Origin: Scandinavium vulneris_A
GTDB taxonomy: Bacteria > Pseudomonadota > Gammaproteobacteria > Enterobacterales > Enterobacteriaceae
Reading direction: 5' to 3'
DNA: 64,000 nt
Assembly: GCA_046518185.1 (NCBI GenBank)
Contig: JBKGRZ010000011.1
Coordinates: 22,745-86,744 of the forward strand
Under the pieces are notes generated by a model. It worked only from the letters and a program-made list of their open reading frames with translations, did no database searches and was not told the DNA's origin. Below, in pieces: positions 32,821 through 40,863 of the stretch (position 1 is the first letter of the stretch; each line of letters starts with the position of its first letter). Both the position numbers and the translations under genes were made by a program.

Positions 32821-34647
32821 GTGGCGCAGGCGGAAGTGATAAATCAGGTGTCGCTGGCAAGGCAGGTTTTACAGGAAACCTTTGGCTACCAGCAGTTCCG
32901 CCCGGGTCAGGAAACCATTATCGACACCGTGCTCGAAGGGCGCGACTGTCTGGTAGTGATGCCGACCGGCGGCGGGAAATCCCTGTGTTATCAGGTTCCC
33001 GCACTGGTGCTCGAGGGCCTGACGGTCGTGGTCTCACCGCTGATTTCACTGATGAAAGACCAGGTCGATCAACTGCTCGCCAACGGCGTGGCGGCGGGGT
33101 GTCTGAACTCCGCGCAGAGCCGGGAACAGCAGCAGGAAGTATTAGCGGGCTGCCGTAGCGGCACCATCCGTCTGCTGTATATCGCGCCCGAACGGTTGAT
33201 GATGGATAACTTCATCGACCAAATCAGCCAGTGGCCGCTGTCGATGGTGGCAGTGGACGAGGCGCACTGTATTTCCCAGTGGGGGCACGACTTCCGCCCG
33301 GAATATGCCGCGCTTGGGCAACTGCGCCAGCGCCTGCCTACCGTCCCGTTTATTGCCCTAACGGCCACCGCCGATGACACCACCCGCAGCGATATTGTGC
33401 GTCTGCTGGGTCTCAACGATCCGTTTATCCAGATAAGCAGCTTTGACCGGCCTAACATCCGCTACATGCTGATGGAGAAGTTCAAGCCGCTCGATCAGCT
33501 GATGCGCTACGTGCAGGATCAGCGCGGCAAATCCGGCATTATCTACTGTAACAGCCGCGCAAAAGTGGAAGACACCGCCGCGCGTCTGCAAAGCAAAGGG
33601 ATCAGCGCCGGGGCCTATCACGCCGGGCTGGAAAACAGCGTCCGGGCCGACGTGCAGGAACGCTTCCAGCGCGACGACCTACAAATTGTGGTCGCCACCG
33701 TGGCCTTCGGGATGGGCATCAACAAGCCGAACGTGCGCTTCGTGGTGCATTTCGACATTCCGCGCAATATCGAATCCTACTATCAGGAAACTGGCCGCGC
33801 CGGGCGCGATGGCCTGCCAGCGGAAGCAATGCTGTTTTACGATCCGGCCGACATGGCGTGGCTGCGCAAATGCCTGGAAGAGAAGCCCGCCGGGCAGTTG
33901 CAGGACATCGAGCGTCATAAGCTCAACGCAATGAACGCCTTTGCCGAAGCGCAAACCTGCCGCCGTCTGGTGCTACTGAATTACTTTGGCGAAGGACGGC
34001 AGGAGCCGTGCGGCAACTGCGACGTGTGCCTTGACCCGCCGAAACAGTACGATGGACTACAGGATGCGCAGATTGCGCTGTCGACCATTGGCCGGGTGAA
34101 TCAGCGTTTCGGGATGGGCTATGTGGTGGAGGTGATCCGCGGGGCCAACAACCAGCGTATCCGCGAGCTGGGTCACGATAAGCTCAAGGTATACGGCATG
34201 GGCCGCGACAAAACCCATGAACACTGGGTGAGTGTGATCCGCCAACTGATCCACCTCGGGTTGGTGACGCAGAATATCGCTCAGCATTCAGCGCTACAGA
34301 TGACCGACCCGGCGCGTCCGGTGCTGCGTGGGGAAGTGCCGTTGCAGCTCGCGGTGCCGCGCGTACTGGCGCTTAAACCGCGTGTGGCGCAGAAATCCTA
34401 CGGCGGTAACTACGACCGCAAGCTATTTGCCAAACTGCGCAAGCTGCGTAAAGTCATCGCCGATGAAGAAAATATCCCGCCTTACGTCGTGTTTAACGAT
34501 GCCACGCTGATCGAAATGGCCGAACAGATGCCGCTCACCCCAGGTGACATGTTGGGCGTAAACGGCGTCGGCACCCGCAAGCTGGAGCGGTTTGGCCGTG
34601 AGTTCATGGCACTGATCCGCAGCCATGTTGACGGCGAAGATGAGTAG
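32821..34647 (+). CDS. recQ: ATP-dependent DNA helicase RecQ
   Basis: RecQ is a superfamily 2 3'-5' helicase of the RecF recombination pathway. The 608-residue protein has Walker A TGGGKS, DEAH box (VDEAHCISQWGHDFRP), SFDRPNIRY, the GRAGRDG motif, a zinc-binding module with CGNCDVCLDPP, winged helix and the C-terminal HRDC domain (LAEKPTL-like NDATLIEMAEQMP). I choose GTG 32821 (VAQAEVINQ), which matches E. coli MAQAEV; the ATG at 32767 lies before the pldA terminator and is not family sequence. Another GTG at 32815 is possible. Confidence 0.96.
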   Translation: MAQAEVINQVSLARQVLQETFGYQQFRPGQETIIDTVLEGRDCLVVMPTGGGKSLCYQVPALVLEGLTVVVSPLISLMKDQVDQLLANGVAAGCLNSAQSREQQQEVLAGCRSGTIRLLYIAPERLMMDNFIDQISQWPLSMVAVDEAHCISQWGHDFRPEYAALGQLRQRLPTVPFIALTATADDTTRSDIVRLLGLNDPFIQISSFDRPNIRYMLMEKFKPLDQLMRYVQDQRGKSGIIYCNSRAKVEDTAARLQSKGISAGAYHAGLENSVRADVQERFQRDDLQIVVATVAFGMGINKPNVRFVVHFDIPRNIESYYQETGRAGRDGLPAEAMLFYDPADMAWLRKCLEEKPAGQLQDIERHKLNAMNAFAEAQTCRRLVLLNYFGEGRQEPCGNCDVCLDPPKQYDGLQDAQIALSTIGRVNQRFGMGYVVEVIRGANNQRIRELGHDKLKVYGMGRDKTHEHWVSVIRQLIHLGLVTQNIAQHSALQMTDPARPVLRGEVPLQLAVPRVLALKPRVAQKSYGGNYDRKLFAKLRKLRKVIADEENIPPYVVFNDATLIEMAEQMPLTPGDMLGVNGVGTRKLERFGREFMALIRSHVDGEDE

Positions 34648-34715
34648 TAGCCAGTCCTGCCCGAACGTGGCAGGATAGTGGTTCCCCGACTGATAATCCC
34701 GCGAGTGACTTTCTT

Positions 34716-35336
34716 ATGTTGATGCTCTTTCTGACCGTCGCGCTCCTGCATATCGTTGCCCTGGTGACACCCGGCCCCGACTTCTTTTTCGTATCGCAAA
34801 CTGCCGTTAGCCGTTCCCGCAAAGAAGCCATGATGGGCGTGTTGGGGATCACCGGTGGCGTCATGGTGTGGTCTGGAGTGGCGTTACTCGGCCTGAATCT
34901 GATCCTCGAAAAAATGGCATGGCTGCACAGCGTCATTATGGTCGGCGGCGGGTTGTATCTGTGCTGGATGGGTTATCAGATGCTGCGTGGCGCGTTGAAA
35001 AAGGACGTACCAACGGAGGAGGTTCCGGCCGTTGAGCTGGCACACGGTGGCCGCAGTTTCCTGAAAGGTCTGCTTACCAACCTGTCGAACCCGAAAGCCA
35101 TTATTTACTTCGGCAGCGTGTTTTCGCTGTTCGTCGGGGATAACGTCGGCAGCGCCGAACGCTGGGGATTATTTGTGATGATCGCCGTGGAAACCTTCGC
35201 CTGGTTTACCGTGGTGGCGAGCCTGTTTGCTCTCCCGACCATGCGCCGGGGTTACCAGCGCATGGCGAAATGGATTGATGGCGTGGCCGGCACCCTGTTT
35301 GCCGGGTTCGGTATTCACCTGATCATCTCCCGCTAA
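34716..35336 (+). CDS. rhtC: Threonine efflux protein RhtC
   Basis: RhtC is an inner-membrane amino-acid exporter of the LysE/RhtB family that excretes threonine. It has 206 residues, equal to E. coli. The family motif VTPGPDFFFV is near the N terminus (residues about 13-22), and six hydrophobic stretches are visible. TNLSNPKAIIYFGSVF is the second conserved block. Its stop codon directly touches the convergent stop codon of rhtB. Confidence 0.96.
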   Translation: MLMLFLTVALLHIVALVTPGPDFFFVSQTAVSRSRKEAMMGVLGITGGVMVWSGVALLGLNLILEKMAWLHSVIMVGGGLYLCWMGYQMLRGALKKDVPTEEVPAVELAHGGRSFLKGLLTNLSNPKAIIYFGSVFSLFVGDNVGSAERWGLFVMIAVETFAWFTVVASLFALPTMRRGYQRMAKWIDGVAGTLFAGFGIHLIISR

Positions 35337-35957
35337 TCATGCATGGCGCGCTGACGCAAGCAGGGCGCCAACCAGCATAAACAGCGAGCCAAAAATCTTA
35401 TTCAGGGCCTTCATCTGCCGAGGGCCTTTGATCCACCCCGCAATCCTCGTGGCCAGCGTCGCATAGCCAATCATCACAATGATATCCACCACGATGGTGG
35501 TCGCCCCGAGCACCACGTACTGCATCACCTGTGGCTGATGCGGCACGATGAACTGCGGAAACAGCGCGGCTAAAAAGACGATGCTCTTCGGGTTGGTCAG
35601 ATTGACGAATACCGCGCGCTTAAACAGATGCCCGCGGGTCTGGGTTTTCGCCACCGCGTTCAGGTCGATAGCCCCTGCGGCGCGCCATTGCTGAATGCCG
35701 AGCCAGATAAGATACGCCGCACCCGCCCATTTCAGCACTTCAAACGCCAGCAGCGAGCGGGAAAATAGCGTTCCCAGCCCCACGCCCACCAGCACGATAT
35801 GGATCCCCAGCCCGGTTTGCAGCCCGGCAATCGACGCCGCTGCGCCGCGATAGCCGTGGTTAATGGCGGTGGTCATGGTGTTGATGGCCCCGGAACCGGG
35901 GGAAAGGCTGAGAATAATGGACGTCAGCAGATACGCAAACCACCACTCAAAGGTCAT
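35337..35957 (-). CDS. rhtB: Homoserine/homoserine lactone efflux protein RhtB
   Basis: RhtB is the second LysE/RhtB exporter of the pair and excretes homoserine and its lactone in E. coli. The product has 206 residues with six membrane segments. The conserved LSPGSGAINTM and VNLTNPKSIVFLAALFPQF blocks mirror those of RhtC on the other strand. The convergent arrangement with rhtC, with no spacer, suggests shared transcription-termination sequence or antisense contact. Divergent from pldB. Confidence 0.96.
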   Translation of the reverse strand: MTFEWWFAYLLTSIILSLSPGSGAINTMTTAINHGYRGAAASIAGLQTGLGIHIVLVGVGLGTLFSRSLLAFEVLKWAGAAYLIWLGIQQWRAAGAIDLNAVAKTQTRGHLFKRAVFVNLTNPKSIVFLAALFPQFIVPHQPQVMQYVVLGATTIVVDIIVMIGYATLATRIAGWIKGPRQMKALNKIFGSLFMLVGALLASARHA

Positions 35958-36067
35958 GAGAAACTCCCTGGTTGTCTGTTTTTATGCCACAATACGCTAT
36001 TGCGCACGCGTTGTAAGGCGCGCATTTCAAAATACTGTCTTCCGCGGTGAGCAGGGGTGAATAGCCG

Positions 36068-37060
36068 ATGTTTCGGCAGAAAATGGACTGGGAAACAAGA
36101 GAAAACGCGTTTGCCGCATTCACGTTAGGGCCGTTAAGCAATTTCTGGCGACAGCGCGAAGAAGCAGAGTTTAGAGGCGTGGATAATGTTCCGGTACGCT
36201 TTGTCCGCTTTCGCGCCAAAAAACACGATCGCGTGATTGTGGTCTGTCCGGGTCGTATCGAAAGCTACGTGAAGTACGCGGAGCTGGCGTATGACCTGTT
36301 CTACAGCGGTTTCGACGTGTTAATTATCGATCACCGTGGCCAGGGCTTCTCCGGGCGGATGCTCGACGACAGCCATCGTGGGCACGTGGACAATTTCAGT
36401 GATTACGTCGATGACCTGACCGCCTTCTGGCAGCAGGAAGTCGCCCCGGGCCCGTGGCGCAAACGCTACATTCTCGGCCACTCGATGGGCGGGGCTATCG
36501 CCACGCTGTTTTTACAGCATCATCCGAATCAATGCGATGCGATGGCGCTTTGTGCGCCAATGTTCGGTATCATCATGCGGCTGCCCGACTGGATGGTGCG
36601 GCACATTCTCGATTTTGCTGAGGGCCATCAGCGGATCAGAGAAAGTTACGCCATGGGCACCGGGCGCTGGCACGCGCTGCCGTTCAGTCTCAATATCCTG
36701 ACCCACAGCCGGGAACGCTATCGGCGAAACCTGGGCTTTTATGCCGACAATCCTTATATTCGCGTCGGGGGGCCAACCTACCATTGGGTGCGGGAAGGCG
36801 TGCTGGCCGGGGAACAGATTCTGGCAGGCGTGGCGAATGATGACACGCCGACGCTGCTGATTCAGGCTGAAGAAGAACGGGTCGTGGATAACCGTATGCA
36901 CGACCGGTATTGTGAACGCCGCGCTGCGGCGGGCAAGCCTTGTGAAGGCGGCCGTCCGCTGGTTATTCAGGGCGCTTTCCATGAGATCCTTTTCGAAAAG
37001 GACGATATGCGCTCAGTCGCGCTCCAGAACATCGTCGCGTTTTTTAACCGACATGATTAA
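36068..37060 (+). CDS. pldB: Lysophospholipase L2
   Basis: PldB hydrolyses 2-acyl lysophospholipids at the inner membrane. It is an alpha/beta-hydrolase of 330 residues, ten shorter at the C terminus than E. coli (340). The nucleophile elbow is GHSMGGA, the DHRGQGFSGR oxyanion-side loop is present, and the catalytic His is in GAFHEILFE near the C terminus. The yigL start lies 40 bases after the stop. Confidence 0.95.
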   Translation: MFRQKMDWETRENAFAAFTLGPLSNFWRQREEAEFRGVDNVPVRFVRFRAKKHDRVIVVCPGRIESYVKYAELAYDLFYSGFDVLIIDHRGQGFSGRMLDDSHRGHVDNFSDYVDDLTAFWQQEVAPGPWRKRYILGHSMGGAIATLFLQHHPNQCDAMALCAPMFGIIMRLPDWMVRHILDFAEGHQRIRESYAMGTGRWHALPFSLNILTHSRERYRRNLGFYADNPYIRVGGPTYHWVREGVLAGEQILAGVANDDTPTLLIQAEEERVVDNRMHDRYCERRAAAGKPCEGGRPLVIQGAFHEILFEKDDMRSVALQNIVAFFNRHD

Positions 37061-37100
37061 TCCGGCACCATGCCGAACTTACCAGAGGTTTAATCCGTTT

Positions 37101-37907
37101 ATGTACCAGGTTGTTGCGTCTGATTTAGATGGTACGCTGCTCAATCCCGACCATCGTCTCTCCCCCTACACCAAAGAAACGCTGACCCTGCTGACCGGGA
37201 AAGGGGTGAACTTCGTGTTTGCCACGGGTCGCCACCATATCGACGTGGGACAAATCCGCGATGGTCTGGGCATCAAGGCCTTCATGATCACCTCCAACGG
37301 CGCGCGGGTGCACGACACCGACGGCAACCTGGTGTTTGCGCATAACCTCGATACCGATATTGCGTCTGACCTGTTCGGCGTGATGCATAACAACGCGAAT
37401 ATCGTCACCAACGTTTATCGCAACGACGAGTGGTTCATGAACCGCCATCGCCCGGAAGAGATGCGTTTCTTCAAGGAAGCGATTTTCAACTATGCGCTGT
37501 ATGAGCCGGGCCTGCTTGAGCCGGAAGGCGTCAGCAAAGTGTTTTTCACCTCTCCAGATCACGAAGCACTGCTGCCGTTAGAACAGGCGATCAACGCGCG
37601 TTGGGGTGACAGGGTAAACGTGAGCTTCTCGACCCTGACCTGTCTGGAAGTGATGGCGGGCGGCGTGTCGAAAGGCCATGCCCTGGAAGCGGTCGCGAAG
37701 ATGATGGGTTACGGTCTGGCAGACTGCATCGCCTTTGGCGACGGCATGAACGACGCCGAAATGCTCTCTATGGCGGGCAAAGGCTGCATCATGGAAAACG
37801 CGCATCAGCGCCTGAAAGATTTGCATCCTGAACTGGAAGTGATCGGCAGCAACACCGACGATGCCGTCCCGCACTACCTGCGCCGACTTTATCTCAATCA
37901 GCCATAA
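37101..37907 (+). CDS. yigL: HAD-family sugar phosphatase YigL (PLP phosphatase)
   Basis: YigL is a Cof-type HAD phosphatase. In E. coli it acts on PLP and sugar phosphates and is up-regulated by SgrS during glucose-phosphate stress. The 268-residue protein has motif I SDLDGTLLNPDH, motif II TSNGA and the C-terminal GDGMNDAEMLSMAG. I use ATG 37101 (MYQVVASDLDG), which is the family start; a frame starting at 36912 lies inside pldB. The 3' end overlaps the convergent EAL gene by 14 bases. Confidence 0.95.
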   Translation: MYQVVASDLDGTLLNPDHRLSPYTKETLTLLTGKGVNFVFATGRHHIDVGQIRDGLGIKAFMITSNGARVHDTDGNLVFAHNLDTDIASDLFGVMHNNANIVTNVYRNDEWFMNRHRPEEMRFFKEAIFNYALYEPGLLEPEGVSKVFFTSPDHEALLPLEQAINARWGDRVNVSFSTLTCLEVMAGGVSKGHALEAVAKMMGYGLADCIAFGDGMNDAEMLSMAGKGCIMENAHQRLKDLHPELEVIGSNTDDAVPHYLRRLYLNQP

Positions 37908-38694
37908 CGCAGCCTGCGTCACACCAGTCAATAAAAGCCCTGCTCGGCAGGGCTTTACTGTATAACCACCCCTGCGCGTATTTCACCCCATGTGAGGCCA
38001 GCCACGTGGCCTGCGCCTGCGTTTCCACCCCTTCCGCCAGCGGCTCCAGCGACAGTGATTGTGCCAGGGCGATAATCTGCGGCAGCAGGCTCTTGCCCGG
38101 CAGCGGGTCGATCAGCGTCTTATCAATTTTCAGCATGTCGAAGGTCAGCTCCTGAAGATAATTCAGGTTGGCGTAGCCGGTGCCAAAATCGTCCAGATAA
38201 ATGGCGTGGCCTGCCTGGCGATAGCGTTCAATCATCGGGGCGATGGCCTGGGGATCGACCCGGCTGCTCTCGGTCATTTCGAGGCTGATTTGCTGCGGGC
38301 GAACGCCAACATGGCGGCACAGCTGCGCCACATGCGTCAGTAAATCCTCGGACTGAAAATCGTCAGGTTCGACGTTAATCGACACATACTGTTCGGGGTG
38401 CTGGCACAGCCAGGCGCCGAGATCGCGAAAAACCTGCTCAACCACCCACATCGTCATGCTGCTCAAGAGCTGGGTTTCGCGGGCGAAGGGGATAAAACTG
38501 TCTGGCGGGAGCAGTTTGCCATCCGGCTGCGGCCAGCGGATCAGCGCTTCGGCCCCGACCACCGTCCCGTTTGCCAGACACACGATCGGCTGATACCACA
38601 TTTCCAGCTGTCGGGTGTGAATAGCATGCTTCAGCCGCGCCCGGGAGGCATTCAACTGTTGAAGGAAAGCGGGGATAAACGTGTCGTCGGTCAC
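37894..38694 (-). CDS. EAL-domain cyclic-di-GMP phosphodiesterase (cytosolic, EAL only)
   Basis: The 266-residue product is a single EAL domain that hydrolyses c-di-GMP to pGpG if active. All canonical residues are present: Glu-49 of GAEALIRW, Asn-107, Glu-139 in EMTES, Asp-168/Asp-169 in LDDFGTGY, Lys-189 in LKID, Glu-221/Glu-224 in EGVET and Gln-241 in QGW. No transmembrane CSS or GGDEF part is fused and no signal peptide is seen, so membrane or cytosolic partners are unknown. E. coli K-12 has no gene here, so it is an accessory gene. It overlaps yigL by 14 bases at the 3' end and encodes a hairpin that may terminate yigL. Confidence 0.88.
   Translation of the reverse strand: MTDDTFIPAFLQQLNASRARLKHAIHTRQLEMWYQPIVCLANGTVVGAEALIRWPQPDGKLLPPDSFIPFARETQLLSSMTMWVVEQVFRDLGAWLCQHPEQYVSINVEPDDFQSEDLLTHVAQLCRHVGVRPQQISLEMTESSRVDPQAIAPMIERYRQAGHAIYLDDFGTGYANLNYLQELTFDMLKIDKTLIDPLPGKSLLPQIIALAQSLSLEPLAEGVETQAQATWLASHGVKYAQGWLYSKALPSRAFIDWCDAGCVMAD
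37934..37956 (+). terminator. Candidate yigL terminator inside the EAL coding sequence
   Basis: AAAGCCCTGC and GCAGGGCTTT form a perfect 10-bp stem with a TCG loop, 26 bases after the yigL stop; the tail is only TTTACTG. It encodes the ALPSR part of the convergent EAL protein. Terminator function is inferred. Confidence 0.6.
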
Positions 38695-38887
38695 AGGGTC
38701 GATCCTGAAAAAACGCCTGATAGGGGATACGAATCAGTATTCCTGCAATCGGATGACTTAACTATCAGTAATGGCTTAAATAGCGGTGGGAAAACGCTGG
38801 CGCACAATGCGACTGTTCTTTATTTGTTCAGTTGTCAACCGAAGACTCCGCTACAATGCCCGCAACCTTTCCTGAGAGAGTCTCATC

Positions 38888-39787
38888 GTGGCGTTATTGA
38901 TTATCACCACCGTTCTGTGGGCGTTTTCCTTTAGCCTGATTGGCGAATACCTGGCCGGAAGCGTCGACAGCTATTTTTCCGTGCTGATGCGCGTGGGCCT
39001 CGCGGCGCTGGTTTTCCTGCCGTTTCTGCGGGCGCGCTCGCAGTCTGCGAAAGTCCTGCTGATGTACATGCTGGTGGGCGCGATGCAGCTCGGGATCATG
39101 TATCTGCTGGCGTTCCGGGCGTATCTGTACCTGACGGTCTCTGAGTTCCTGCTGTTCACGGTGCTGACGCCGCTGTATATCACTCTGATTTATGACCTGA
39201 TGAGTCAGCGTCCGCTGCGCTGGGGGTATCTGCTGAGCGCGATGCTGGCGGTGGTAGGCGCGGCGATCATTCGCTATGACCACGTCAGCCCACACTTCTG
39301 GACCGGGCTGCTGCTGGTGCAGCTGTCGAATATCAGCTTTGCCCTCGGTATGGTGGGGTACAAGCGCTTAATGGAAATCCATCCGATGCCGCAGCATAAC
39401 GCCTTCGCGTGGTTTTATATGGGCGCGTTTCTGGTGGCGGTGGTGGCGTGGTTCCTGCTTGGCAACCCGAACAAGCTGCCGACGACTTCACTGCAATGGG
39501 GCATTCTGGTATGGCTGGGCGTGGTGGCCTCGGGCATGGGGTACTTCATGTGGAACTATGGCGCCACCCAGGTGGACGCCGGAACGCTTGGGATCATGAA
39601 CAACATGCATGTGCCCGCCGGGCTGTTGGTGAATCTGGCTATCTGGCAACAGCAGCCGCACTGGCCGAGCTTTATTACAGGAGCGTTGGTGATTGTGGCT
39701 TCGCTATGGGTCCATCGCTATTGGGTCGCTCCGCGCTCCGCACAAACGGCAGATGATCGCAGGCGTGATTCCGCGCTGAACGAATAA
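38888..39787 (+). CDS. yigM: Biotin transporter YigM (BioP), EamA family
   Basis: YigM is the high-affinity biotin uptake carrier of E. coli, an EamA-type ten-helix inner-membrane protein. The 299 residues equal E. coli. Two EamA halves are visible, with GAMQLGIMYLLAFRAYLYLTVSE and MWNYGATQVDAGTLGIMNN blocks. The C terminus (QTADDRRRDSALNE) is cytoplasmic. Its last 113 bases overlap the convergent metR gene, an arrangement also present in E. coli. Confidence 0.95.
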   Translation: MALLIITTVLWAFSFSLIGEYLAGSVDSYFSVLMRVGLAALVFLPFLRARSQSAKVLLMYMLVGAMQLGIMYLLAFRAYLYLTVSEFLLFTVLTPLYITLIYDLMSQRPLRWGYLLSAMLAVVGAAIIRYDHVSPHFWTGLLLVQLSNISFALGMVGYKRLMEIHPMPQHNAFAWFYMGAFLVAVVAWFLLGNPNKLPTTSLQWGILVWLGVVASGMGYFMWNYGATQVDAGTLGIMNNMHVPAGLLVNLAIWQQQPHWPSFITGALVIVASLWVHRYWVAPRSAQTADDRRRDSALNE

Positions 39788-40628
39788 ACGCTTCCGTCAC
39801 CGGCTGACGCTGCTCGCCATCGCGCACCGCGGCGTACAGTCGGCTCCACAGGCCATCCCCCAGGGTTTTGGTGACCACCAGACCCTGGCGTTCAAAACTC
39901 TCCACCACCCAATGCGGCAGGGCGGCAATGCCCATCTTCGCTGCCACCATCTGAATCAACAGCAGGGTATTATCCACGCTTTTCAGCGACGGGCTGACGC
40001 CTGCCGGTTGCAGGAAATGCCGCCAGATATCCAGCCGTTGGCGTTGTACCGGGTAAATCAGCAGCGATTCGCTGGCGATATCTTCCGGGGTAATGCGCGC
40101 TTTCGCCGCCAGCGGATGCTCCGGGGCCATCACCAAACGCACTTCATAATCGAACATCGGCGAATAGTGCAGACCGCTGCGCGGCAGAATGTCGGAGGTC
40201 AGGACGATATCCAGCTCGCCCTGCTGTAACGCAGGCTGTGGGTCAAAAGTCACGCCGGATTTAAAGTCCATCTCGACCTGCGGCCAGCCCGCGCGAAAGT
40301 TCTCCAGCGCCGGGGTTAGCCACTGAATACAGCTATGGCATTCGATAGCGATGCGCAGTGTGGTTTGCTGCGGCTCATTGCAGGCCTGCAATGCGCGGCT
40401 AATCTGCGGCAGCACCTGGCTTGCCAGCTGCAACAGGATCTCGCCCTGCGGGGTAAAGCGCAACGGCTGGCTCTTACGCACAAACAGACGGAAGCCAAGG
40501 CGCTGCTCCAGATCGCTGAACTGGTGAGAAAGCGCAGATTGCGTCTGGTGCAGCATGGCCGCCGCGGCGGCGAGCGATCCGCTACTCCGTAACGCCTGCA
40601 GCGTTTTCAGGTGTTTTATCTCGATCAT
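39675..40628 (-). CDS. metR: LysR-type regulator of methionine biosynthesis MetR
   Basis: MetR activates metE and other met genes with homocysteine as coregulator. It is a 317-residue LysR-type protein, equal to E. coli. The N-terminal winged helix contains TLQALRSSGSLAAAAAMLHQTQSALSHQ, followed by the effector-binding domain. It is divergent from metE across 235 bases. Its start codon overlaps a MetR-type site, which suggests autoregulation. The 3' end overlaps yigM by 113 bases. Confidence 0.97.
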   Translation of the reverse strand: MIEIKHLKTLQALRSSGSLAAAAAMLHQTQSALSHQFSDLEQRLGFRLFVRKSQPLRFTPQGEILLQLASQVLPQISRALQACNEPQQTTLRIAIECHSCIQWLTPALENFRAGWPQVEMDFKSGVTFDPQPALQQGELDIVLTSDILPRSGLHYSPMFDYEVRLVMAPEHPLAAKARITPEDIASESLLIYPVQRQRLDIWRHFLQPAGVSPSLKSVDNTLLLIQMVAAKMGIAALPHWVVESFERQGLVVTKTLGDGLWSRLYAAVRDGEQRQPVTEAFIRSARNHACDHLPFVRSAERPNSDGPIAKPQSPTLL

Positions 40629-40640
40629 GAAAGTCCTTCA
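40628..40640. promoter_or_regulatory. MetR binding site over the metR start codon
   Basis: TGAA-N5-TTCA matches the MetR consensus exactly and includes the first base of the metR start codon (on the opposite strand). In E. coli MetR binds two sites in the metR-metE region. Confidence 0.7.
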
Positions 40641-40691
40641 CTCCGGCATGAATAAATTGCGCTTGAGGATCATACAGTACCTTTACATTAT

Positions 40692-40723
40692 AGATGTGTA
40701 AACATCCAGACGGCTAAATCCTT
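40692..40723. promoter_or_regulatory. MetJ operator (tandem met boxes) of metR-metE
   Basis: Four consecutive eight-base boxes, AGATGTGT, AAACATCC, AGACGGCT and AAATCCTT, resemble the met box consensus AGACGTCT. They lie in the shared metR-metE promoter region and should let MetJ-SAM repress both genes. Confidence 0.75.
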
Positions 40724-40728
40724 CGTCT

Positions 40729-40833
40729 TTTAAATTTATGGTGCGTTGGCTGCGTTTCCTCACCCCGGTCACTTACTTATGTAAGCTCCCGGGGATGAGC
40801 AAACTTGCCGCCTTCCCTAAATTCAAAATCCAT
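40729..40833. repeat. ERIC element (truncated) in the metE leader
   Basis: The core CACCCCGGTCACTTACTT, a short spacer and TAAGCTCCCGGGGATGAGC match the ERIC sequence (the two arms of the well-known ERIC primer sites). The element lies between the MetJ operator and the metE ribosome-binding site, so it is transcribed as a long hairpin in the metE leader. Confidence 0.88.
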
Positions 40834-40863
40834 AGGATTGACAATTAATTAGAGGAAGAACAC

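Noticed and set aside
34657..34676. CCTGCC...GGCAGG hairpin after recQ as a terminator
   Set aside because: The stem is short and no T-run follows on either strand, so I could not support a terminator call.
40838..40843. TTGACA as a -35 element for metE
   Set aside because: A matching -10 would fall on or after the metE start codon, so it cannot drive metE; a chance match in the leader.
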